Positions 1 to 8,035 of a stretch of 16,172 bases of DNA are shown here, one piece after another. A program made the position numbers and the translations under genes. This stretch comes from Conidiobolus incongruus B7586 (lineage: Eukaryota > Entomophthoromycota > Entomophthoromycetes > Entomophthorales > Conidiobolaceae), in the NCBI GenBank assembly GCA_000697335.1, contig JNEM01011080.1:1-16172 (forward strand), in the 5' to 3' direction. Each line of letters begins with the position of its first letter. The stretch's first letter is position 1. The notes beneath the pieces are model-generated. The model ran no database searches, had not been told where the DNA came from, and saw only the letters and a list, made by a program, of their open reading frames with translations.

Positions 1-2
1 TA

Positions 3-34
3 TTACCATAGAATTGAAGAAATAGGAAATTTTT
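3..34 (+). repeat. Left terminal inverted repeat of the mariner fossil
   Basis: Bases 3-34 match the reverse complement of 1280-1311 at 24 of 32 positions without gaps; counting the flanking TA, 26 of 34 match. Several mismatches are transitions, as expected if both ends were mutated by a C-to-T process. High AT content raises chance identity, but the placement at both ends of a mariner-sized unit, next to TA, supports the call. Confidence 0.6.
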
Positions 35-182
35 TAATTTCTGATTTTTCAAACATATTATTAGTTTCAAATAAAAAAATATATACAAAACAAATAAGAA
101 AATAAATAGTTTTAAATTATAATATATAATAACTTTTTTGATTAAAAAAATAATTTTTTAAAATTAGTTGTTTAATTTAATT

Positions 183-1256
183 ATGCTTAAACTAAATAAT
201 AACCATCAAAAGTTTTTTATTTTAGTATTAGTAAAACTTAACCATAAACCCTTTAAAATCATTTAAAATTTACAAGCAACTTTTAATAATAAAGTATTAT
301 TTAAATCAACAATTTATTACTAAGTAAATTATTTTAAAATTAAGAGAGAAATTACTTAAAACCTATTAAAATCTAAAAAACTAATTTTAACTATTATTTT
401 TTTAATTATTAATAAAGTAAAAAAATATATTGAAAAGTACCTTTTTATTTTAGTTAAAGAATTATTAAAATATTTTAATATTAGTTACATAAGTATTTTA
501 TATATATTAAAGTTTAAATTAAAATTAATTAATAAAAATATAAAATTAATATCTTATAATTTAACTAAAACTTAAAAAAAAGCTAGAATAGTTATTGTTA
601 AATAAAACTTACTAAGGTATAATTAGAAACTAAAGCTTTTATAGTAAATTATTATAATTGATGAATCTTAAATTTTTTTATATAATTTTTTTTTAAAACA
701 TAAATTAAAGTATTAAATTAAGTTAAATTAACTCTTTTTATAAATTCCTTTAAATAAATATTTTATTGATAAGTGAATATTAATTGTTATAATAAATTAT
801 AATAGTATATACTATTCTTATTTAATTTTTAAAGGAAAATTAATTAATAGTAAACTTTATATTTTTTTTTAAATAAAATTATTTCTAATTAGTATTCTTA
901 ATATAATTTAAGAAAACTTATTATTTTATATGATAATTATAAAATACATAAATTTAAAGTTGTAAAAAATTTTTTAATTAAAAATAACTAGAAAAAACTA
1001 CTATATCTAGTATATTCTTTAGATTATCACTTATATAATTATAATTGTTTTAGGCAATTAAAAAACTAGCTTAAAGGAAAAAAAAATTTCTATAGGAAAA
1101 TTTAATTAGTTTATAAAACATTAAATTTTAGTTTTTAATAAAAAAAACTATTTTTTAGGTATTAGACCTTTGCTAAAAGTATAGCAAAAAGTTATTAGAA
1201 ATAAAAGAAATTATTAATTTTATAATATATATTTATTTTTACTTTTTATATATTAA
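183..1256 (+). pseudogene. Decayed mariner transposase
   Basis: From ATG at 183 one frame runs to about 860, interrupted only by TAA and TAG (first at 264-266). It contains an N-terminal helix-turn-helix region, a second one around KELLKYFNIS (about 456-485), a stretch SYNLTKT (552-572) where mariners have the PHxLT linker motif, and IDES (657-668), which holds the first catalytic Asp at 660-662. The frame slips once in the T-run near 861-870. It continues with LYDNYKIHKFKVVKNF carrying the second Asp (932-934), then YSLDYHLYNYNCFRQLKN (1013-1066). With 34 residues between them, the third catalytic Asp falls on AAT at 1037-1039, so it is now Asn. A second slip near 1141-1156 leads to the C-terminal motif GIRPLLKV-QKVIRNK. 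Total length, near 350 codons, is normal for mariner. Stops are TAA or TAG where CAA, CAG or TGG is expected, and I saw no TGA. The protein cannot be functional. Confidence 0.85.
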
Positions 1257-1279
1257 AATCTTTATTTTTTTTCAATTGC

Positions 1280-1311
1280 AAAAAATTCCCATTATTTAAA
1301 TTATAAAGTAA
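1280..1311 (-). repeat. Right terminal inverted repeat of the mariner fossil
   Basis: This is the partner of the left repeat at 3-34 (24 of 32 identical in reverse complement), followed by TA at 1312-1313. It lies 24 bases after the last transposase-like codon, the short 3' spacer usual for mariner. Ordinary TpG/CpA-containing sequence begins immediately after it. Confidence 0.6.
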
Positions 1312-1313
1312 TA

Positions 1314-2539
1314 GTATAATTTTGAATTGTAATATTCTTACTGATCATGTCAAATAAATGTATATTACTTGTGAATTCTAGTATTGTACAGAATAATTAA
1401 AAAGATGAACTATTAGTAATAATCTGATAATTTTTCAAAATCTGTTATATTTAACCTGAAAATGATTTGTGGTTAAAAAGATGATTTTACTTGGTTAAGA
1501 ATAATAATGATTTAAAATTAGAGATTAATAAATTTATAGAAAAATACCTATTTTATAATTAATTTAATAAGTATTTAAATTTATAAAATTATTAACCTGA
1601 TTTACATTATCAAATTATTGTTTTATTTCTTCTAATAATCAATGGTATATATTTTAACTTTAATATTGAACTTAAATATTCATAAATATATAATTAATAT
1701 AATTCTAGAAATTATGTATTGAATTCATTGAGTTACAAACTGATCTGTATTGTCAAATGAACTATGATAGATTTAAGATATAATTATATATAGTAGTGTT
1801 TCCATATATGAGTATTAATACTGAATTACATTATTTATTAATAAATGACACTATTATTTCAAAAATCATGTCTAGTTTAAATCAACTGATAAACTTATCA
1901 GTATTATTAAAAAATATTTTGGATAGTTGTGTAATAAATCTAAAATGTTAGTTAATACTCATTTGATTAGTTAAATATTTGAAAAATCTAATTATATATC
2001 AAATCAATTTTTTTAAAATGAATGTTCATAATTATTTTAAACCACATACTATTAATTGTATTTATATAATATTGAAATTAATGCTGAATATTCATCTAAT
2101 AATATATTTCACAATTAATTATTTATAGACTAAAACTGATGAATCTAGCAATGAAGAAATATCTACAGATAAATTTTAGATATCAAAGTTACCTTATTTG
2201 AATAGCATATTCAATGCTAATAAAAATAACTATTAATAGTTTTCTTGATAAACAATAAAATTTTCATTTTAATTTTTTTATTTTAAAATTTCATATTTTG
2301 AATTTTTACCATATTTGGATAAATAATTTATGTCAACTAAATTAATCAAATTTGAATTCTTATCTAATTATTTTACCAAACTGATAATTTTGACAATAGA
2401 TTAATCAATCTAATAAAACTTGTTTTATTATTACTAAATATAGTGAAATTCCAAAAGTTTGAATTTCCAAGTTGAATGATAAATCAGAATATAAAAATGA
2501 TAAATGTACTGAAATTTCTAAATTGTCAATTTATTAAAA
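1314..2539. other. Intergenic AT-rich DNA, no gene seen
   Basis: No open frame of useful length, RNA gene or splice-consistent exon set was found. Composition is AT-rich but contains normal numbers of TG, CA and GA steps, unlike the mariner fossil to the left. It holds a perfect 8-base palindrome (ACTGATAA, 2-base gap, TTATCAGT) at 1885-1902 and several loosely similar copies of a CTGAT...TCAAAT motif. The last few hundred bases should hold whatever remains of the promoter of the broken esterase. Confidence 0.6.
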
Positions 2540-3886
2540 ATGGAATGGCTACAAGAAACTTTATTCTATCTGTCTTTAACCGCAAAGGTATATATAATTC
2601 GTCTTATATTTGGAGCTCTTTGTAAGCCTTGGAGCTGGAATAAGTAGTTAAATATATATATCCTTTGCTACTCAGTAGGACAGCCATCTGGTAATATTCA
2701 AGTACTTCGCAAAAAGTTGATTCAAATGGGGAAACTCCAGCCAAAAACTGAAAAATCAATAAATTTGTCACTCACGATAAATTTCGTCAAAGGGCTCATG
2801 AGACTGTGAAAAATCATCTTAGTAAATTTTATGGTGATGATTCCTGGTATGGTTCAGAATCATATTGGGAGAATGCATCTCCCTTGGAGCCAGAATGGGT
2901 TATCCCAAATCATTTAAAGTTTCCATCTAAAAGCAGTATCATATTATATATTCATGGAGAAGCATATACATTCAAACATTTCAAAGTATAGAACATATTT
3001 AGAACAGCTCGTGACAGCCACAAATTCCATTTTATTAGGAGTAAATTATTGCTTGGCTCCAAAATATTCGGCTCCTAGTCAGTTAGAATATGCTTTAGCC
3101 CATATACTATATTTAACCTCACTAATTGATGAAACTAACCCTGAGCAAGGCAGTGTTGGATTGAGTTGTGATCAAATTGCCATTTCAGGAGAGTTCTGGG
3201 GGAGGTTTAACAAATTGCCTAATCCATTTTATGAAGGATTCTGGTGTTGGAAAGCTAGCTGAAGCAATATTATATTCTCCTTGGATAAATCTTGCATCAT
3301 CACATCATTCTTGCTCAGAAAATGATACCGCTGATTCTGCTTCTAAAATGATCAATTTCATCCATCCACACGGATGATCAAAAGAAATCGTACCTGGTCT
3401 CTTAAAAATATATATATATATATATGATCGATCTGAAAAAACTATTAAGCAAAGAATATTAGAACGAAGACATCATCTTGCATCAAACAAATACCTCAAT
3501 TCATCTATTATTAGCCCTTTATGTGATATTGATTTTCGAGACTTACCTCCAATTTTAATTATCACAGGACAAGCTGAGGTTTAGAGAGATGAATCCTATA
3601 GCTATCATGAGTTAATTAATGAAAGTTATACCGAGGGGAAATTTCAGAAATCAAAATCCCTCCATCAACACTTCAATACTATGAAGCAATGTTTCACATA
3701 TTTTCAGTGACTCTTCCTGGCCTCGAATCTAGCATAATCACAACTGAAATAGCTGTCAATTTTATTAAACAATGCTTTGCAGAGAAATCTAGTGATTTTG
3801 AGCAAATCAAGAGGGAAAATACTATTAATTTGGAAGTTGAAGAGGAGCAAGATACTCAAACAAGACAAAGGAAATGGATTAATTGA
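2540..3886 (+). pseudogene. Broken HSL-family esterase/lipase (alpha/beta hydrolase)
   Basis: The pieces lie in order on the plus strand and together cover an HSL-type carboxylesterase. They are an N-terminal hydrophobic segment (MEWLQETLFYLSL, from 2540), a conserved-looking HETVKNHLSKFYGD block (about 2797-2838), the oxyanion motif read as HGEA instead of HGGG/HGGA (2953-2964), VNYCLAPKY (about 3043-3069; the family has VNYRLAPE), the nucleophile motif area (about 3187-3210), LPPILIITGQAEV followed by RDES, the catalytic Asp region (about 3544-3597), and EAMFHIF with the catalytic His (about 3683-3703). Breaks: a TAG at 2645-2647; frame changes near 2790, 2985, 3195 and 3650; a stop at 3376-3378; and a TAG at 3582-3584 in the AEV-RDES motif. 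The frame change near 3195 lies inside the GDSGGG nucleophile elbow. None has the local GTAA...TAG intron form. Such enzymes hydrolyse acyl esters; this copy cannot. Several paralogues elsewhere in the genome would be expected. Confidence 0.85.
3409..3425. repeat. (TA)n microsatellite inside the esterase pseudogene
   Basis: A 17-base TA run lies between the pseudogene's central and C-terminal blocks. Its expansion probably came after loss of function, because it reads as a Tyr-Ile run that this enzyme family does not have. Confidence 0.8.
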
Positions 3887-4458
3887 TATATGTCAAATCT
3901 GAATAACAAATTAATACCATTTACCCCAACTTATCCAAAGGCTAAAATCCTGACTTGGGGACAAACTTAAGTTCAATTGAATATGTTATAAATGATATTA
4001 ATACTGTTGGCTAATGTGATTTGATCAATAATACATAAATAGAGTATTTGAAATTAACTGCCATTATCCGATTATCTGGTAAAATCTCTCAATTTGCATT
4101 AATATGAGTTATTCGAATAATAAGAAAAATAATATAATTAATTTACTTAAGAATATTTAATAATTCAATAATATACCAATTATATAATATTATTTTAAAT
4201 ATAATTTTTCAATCAGATTTTGATATAAATTATTTTAACCTTGTTAAATTAAAACGATAATAATTTGGAAAAAATATATATATGTTCTATTTGAATTATT
4301 TTATAAAAAAGTATTAATCATTATTAAAAAATTTAATATATCAATAATAATAATAATAATAATTCAGTTAAAAGTTTGAAACAATTATCAAAAAATTTTC
4401 GAATTTAAATTATAGTATCAACCGATAAATTGTATAATTATAATCAATTATACTAGAT
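3887..4458. other. Intergenic DNA between the esterase pseudogene and DCC1
   Basis: No gene was seen. The segment separates the 3' ends of two convergently arranged units, the broken esterase on plus and DCC1 on minus, so it should contain both 3' ends. It is AT-rich with a trinucleotide microsatellite at 4343-4363. No strong polyadenylation arrangement could be singled out because AATAAA-like strings are common here. Confidence 0.6.
4343..4363. repeat. (AAT)7 microsatellite
   Basis: Seven perfect AAT units lie in intergenic DNA about 95 bases beyond the DCC1 stop codon. The run is noncoding and likely to vary in length between strains. Confidence 0.9.
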
Positions 4459-5825
4459 CTAAAATTTTAATTTACTAACCAAATACTGTCGATCTTTCAA
4501 TTTGGGATTGGGTACAGTTCTACAGTGCATTAAAATGAACGAGTCCAAATCTTTAGGTATAACTACATCTGTCAAATATGATTTGAGATTGTTCAGGGTC
4601 CATTTCGGTTGCAATTGGAATAATTTTTCGATACGGTGCTTGGGGTTAGAGGGTAGATCATTCACGTCCAGGTAATTGATATGACCTTCAGCATTTGTGT
4701 GAGGAGTTGGGGAGAGATCGTAGTAGTAAAAACCCTAAAATAGTGTTAAAATATAATATAATATATTTATATTATTATTGGATTACGTCGATATCATTCA
4801 AATTTGGCGTTATAAAATCAGGGCATTTAGATTTCCATTCCAATAAGAAATCAATGGGATTCCATTTTTTCCACTATTTAAAAGATTAATAAGTAGTTTC
4901 AATTAGATTTTTGTGATGGATTACTTGATCTTGTAATAATATGCCAACACCTAAGAATTGACTCACTTTTGTGAGGTTTAACTTTCTGGTCGAGCCATCT
5001 AAATACTATTAATACTATAATAAAATATTTAATTAAAGAGTGTTACCAGAATTTAAATCACTAAAACAAATTAAACAATGCTCAATAAATTTTAAATCGA
5101 TTAAAAACCCCTCCAACTGTTGCGTAATTTCCTCTACTCTTAATTGATCGATATCGTAATTATAAGCGTTAATAGAGGTAATAATAAGGTTGAGAATTTC
5201 TTCCATGTATTGGTGACTGATTAATCGCCAATAGCCTAAAATCAATTAGTTAATTACGATATATATAGGATCATTTAATCATAATTACCATTGAGTTCAA
5301 TTGCTTTAATCTCCCTCAAATACTCTTTTAACTGTGAATTGGAAGCTTGAACTTTATCAGTTAATTCTGACCAAGTAATCAACTAATTAAATCATTAATA
5401 TTTTAAAATAATAGAATATCTTAAAAAATTATTACATGATTGGTATCTACTTCACTCTCAAAATTAGGTCCTTTATAAATTGTAGATAACAATAATTTTC
5501 TAACTTTATTCAACCTTGGAGGTATTTGATGCAGTTCAAGACAGCTGGAAACACTAGCATCCACAGAAATTGTAGTACCAACCTCTGAAATTAATAAAGT
5601 GTTGGAAGTTTGGACCGATTTCATACCAAATGTGGCGTTAGAAGTACATAGGACTGCGTCTTCGTCAGGTTCGCCTTTGATTGTTATGACTTCGTCGGGG
5701 TTCGTAAGAAGGTTTTCGAATGTGGGTAGGATTTCAGCATTGAGTTGAATGAGTTTATAATGTTGATTCATGTTAAAATGAGGACTAAACTGAATGGGTA
5801 TAAGCTTTGAATTGGTATTTGTCAT
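4459..5825 (-). CDS. DCC1: Sister chromatid cohesion protein DCC1 (Ctf18-RFC subunit), six exons
   Basis: DCC1 joins Ctf8 and Ctf18 in the alternative RFC clamp loader, which acts on PCNA at replication forks and supports sister-chromatid cohesion in the nucleus. Proposed exons on the minus strand are 5825-5436, 5382-5289, 5235-5047, 4998-4925, 4873-4787 and 4734-4459. All phases agree and they encode 369 residues (human DSCC1 is about 393). Introns are 48-53 nt, all GTAA...TAG. Recognisable blocks are YKLIQLNAEIL then ITIKGEPDEDAVLCT near residues 24-60, SNTLLISEVG, the WSELTDKVQASNSQL helix, GYWRLIS and IEHCLICF in the middle, and the C-terminal winged-helix region VNDLPSNPKHRIEKLFQLQ then PKWTLNNLKSYL. 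The start is the first ATG of the N-terminal block and lies 198 bp from the start of the divergent MSS4-type gene. No breaks were seen. The low conservation of N-terminal residues 1-20 is the only uncertain part. Confidence 0.92.
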
Positions 5826-6023
5826 TATTTTTATTATTTGTTATTATTTTTAAATAATATGAGAATCATAAAAGAATTTTTATTTTAATTAAAAATTGAT
5901 TATAAAATTATGGGAATATAGTCAAAAATCCCATAACCAATATAATATTTTAATTAAAATATTAAATCTTATTAATTCCAAGTCCAAGATTATATATCAA
6001 ACCTAACAAATAGTTAAATTATA
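5826..6023. promoter_or_regulatory. Shared divergent promoter region, DCC1 / MSS4, with an 8-base inverted repeat
   Basis: Only 198 bp separate the two outward-facing start codons, so this must carry both promoters. A perfect inverted repeat, TTATGGGA (5908-5915) and TCCCATAA (5929-5936) with a 13-base spacer, lies near its middle and is the most GC-rich part. No clear TATA box is correctly placed for either gene, as is common for housekeeping genes. A protein-binding role for the repeat is inference. Confidence 0.55.
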
Positions 6024-6490
6024 ATGGAATCAAGTAAAATTGATATATATACTAAATCAATGGCTATTCATTAATATAAAATATATTGTAGATACTGAAA
6101 ATAATAATAATCAATTCGAACCATTACAATTGAAATACTATTGCAAACCCAATCCCTGTCGTAGTGTTATTTTAAATAAAAACGTTGGCAAATATAAATT
6201 GATAGAATTACCCAAAGTAACTAATCACATTATATTTTCATCACTATAACTAACCATTAGTTTAGAACTGGCCTATCAATATTTCAGTACCTGTCCACGA
6301 TGGCAGAGTTCATGCGATTGAAGTACCGAATATGATGGAATTTGACAATGTTGGTGTATCGAAACCCGTTGAAAATCAAGTGGATTATAGATTTTTAACC
6401 TGTTGCGACTGTGATCAAGGGCCTATTGGTTACCTCGTATATCCCAAAGGACCTGCTTACTTGTTTTGTGAATTGTGTCGATTTGAATGA
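6024..6490 (+). CDS. MSS4/DSS4 family Rab-binding zinc protein, three exons
   Basis: MSS4 proteins (yeast Dss4, human RABIF) bind nucleotide-free exocytic Rab GTPases and act as weak exchange factors or chaperones in the cytosol. Proposed exons are 6024-6033, 6092-6216 and 6266-6490, giving 119 residues (human RABIF has 123). Introns of 58 and 49 nt are GTAA...TAG. Diagnostic segments are YYCKPNPCRSVIL (first zinc-knuckle half, C21 and C26, spaced one or two residues wider than the animal CxxC), MEFDNVGVSK (residues 69-78), and LTCCDCDQGPIGYL (second half, C91xxC94, then the family signature GPIG). The first exon is only ten bases of coding sequence; I chose it because it restores an ATG and a GTAA...TAG intron in phase. 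For the second intron I chose the acceptor at 6265 because it alone keeps the frame. It shares its upstream region with DCC1 and converges on the dehydrogenase, leaving 119 bp between stop codons. Confidence 0.9.
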
Positions 6491-6609
6491 ATAATTTAAA
6501 TAATGACAATAATACAATTATTATTAGAAATGAAAATCTCATTTTATTTAATTTTAAATTTCTGATTATGTCATAATAATTGAATTAATTTTGCTAAAGT
6601 TTAAAACCA

Positions 6610-8035
6610 TCATAAATGTTGGATTGAAATTCTCCTACTTTCTACAGTTTCTTTAGCCCAAGTCATCAAGTTTTGCATCTGGTTGGTGTCATTCACTGCA
6701 ATATGTGGCCAAATTACATTCTCTTCTGCGTAGTATAAACCTAAGGAGCCGTGATCTTCGTCCGGGGGTAGGAGAGCGCATCGTAGGGTTGTAAAGGCGC
6801 CAGAGTTAGGATCTTTCATGAGGAATGAGAACCAGTCATTAAGGAATTTAGCCATAGTGTCATTCTTGTAAAGGGGTGTGGATACCACACCAGGATGGAT
6901 GCAATACACTAAGTTTCAATTAATATCATATATTGTTTAATTTTGAATATTATATTACCATGAATATTATGATCCCTAAGTTTATCATTCAAATAATAGG
7001 TAAACATCATCATAGCCAATTTGGATTGAGAATAATTGATCATAGGGTGATAATAACGGGTTTTTGTAATTTGCTCAATGTCGATTTCATTACCTATACA
7101 ACTTTTGTTAATACTATGTTACTGTGTGTTGATATTTGATTACAATAAAAGGCTGCTATTGAACTCAAATTAAGGATTTTGGAATTTGGATTCAAGTGAG
7201 GTATCAATAAATCAGTTAATAAATAATGACTTAAAAAATTCTAAAATAAAATTAATAAATTATATATCATCATAATAATTGTAAATCATTACCACTCCAA
7301 TTTGACTTTCTACAAAATCTTCGGTTTCGTCATAAGGCACCATCATGATACCTGCATTATCTAAACAATCATCTGTTAAAATATATTCTAATAAGATGTT
7401 TTAATACTTACTAACTAATAAATCCAGCTTGAGTCCTAATTGCTCAAATTGTTGAACAAACTCCTGAACACTTTTGAGAGAGTTACAATCCAATTTGATA
7501 AATTTTAAAACGCCGTCGCTACCATTCTCCCTTATGGTGTCGATAGCTTCTTGAGCTTTTTCTTGATTTCTACAAGCTATAATTAAATTAATATTAATAA
7601 ATTGTATTAAAGTCGGAGGAATTACCCAATATAACGTAATAACCAGCTTTATACAAATATTTAGCAGTTGTTAACCCAATACCACTATTAGCACCTAAAT
7701 CCCATCAATTTTTATTCCATTAATCTTATAATAATTTATTTACCTGTAACGATTGCTACTTTTTGTTGAGAGTTATTCAATTTTGAAAATTCTACCAACC
7801 TAAATCTCAATAAATATATGAATAATACGGATAAATGACAATTAATGTGTTACGTATTGAGATAGTCATGAGGTTGAGAATAGATGCCAGATAATTTATT
7901 AAATATTGTTAATAGAAATTCTAAAGTGCCAAGTATCAAAAAGTTGAGAATGAATGGAAATCCTGAAGTATTCACAAATTCTAATACTTTTTGTCGGAAT
8001 TGGATTTTAAAGTTTTGAGGTGGAGGTAATTTCAT
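6610..8035 (-). CDS. Membrane-anchored short-chain dehydrogenase/reductase (retinol dehydrogenase-like), eight exons
   Basis: This is a classical NAD(P)(H)-dependent SDR acting on an alcohol or carbonyl substrate that the sequence does not identify. Exons on minus are 8035-7854, 7799-7744, 7694-7626, 7576-7412, 7360-7293, 7240-7144, 7093-6959 and 6908-6610. They are in phase, with introns of 49-54 nt (GTAA...TAG), and encode 356 residues. An N-terminal hydrophobic helix spans about residues 26-46 (FPFILNFLILGTLEF and following) and probably anchors it to the ER or a lipid body. The cofactor motif TGANSGIG is at 79-86, NNAG at 158-161, Asn181 follows the GV before FLSHY, the catalytic-serine region is LNLSS (203-207), and the active site YSQSK has Tyr233 and Lys237. 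HPGVVSTPL (262-270) is the usual post-catalytic loop. All catalytic residues are present. The closest named relatives are RDH11-14 and WWOX-type SDRs; the substrate is unknown. Confidence 0.92.

Larger units (their letters stand above)
3..1311 (+). mobile_element. Fossil mariner (Tc1/mariner, DD34D) DNA transposon, nearly full length
   Basis: The span of about 1.31 kb matches the usual size of a mariner element. A decayed transposase of mariner length fills the middle, imperfect inverted repeats lie at both ends, and a TA dinucleotide flanks each side (1-2 and 1312-1313), the target duplication of this superfamily. TpG and CpA are very scarce: I count about 30 in bases 61-1260, against about 9 in the single 60-base stretch 1321-1380. 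Remaining G and C sit mainly in AG, CT, AC, GT, GG and CC contexts. This is the footprint of CpA-to-TpA mutation on both strands, as in repeat-induced point mutation. The copy cannot make transposase and is probably old. Assignment as mariner is firm from the transposase motifs; the exact ends rest on the diverged repeats. Confidence 0.85.

Noticed and set aside
3187-3210. Reading the esterase breaks as introns
   Set aside because: At the frame changes the coding text continues without a gap, and no GTAA...TAG segment of 48-58 nt lies there, so they are lesions, not splice sites.
6040-6249. MSS4 start at ATG 6040 with the frame left unspliced
   Set aside because: It would include intron sequence and stop before the conserved FDNVG and GPIG blocks; splicing from ATG 6024 gives the full family length.
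6933-7139. 68-codon plus-strand frame
   Set aside because: It is antisense to dehydrogenase exon 7 and the flanking introns, whose exon structure is supported by phases and motifs.
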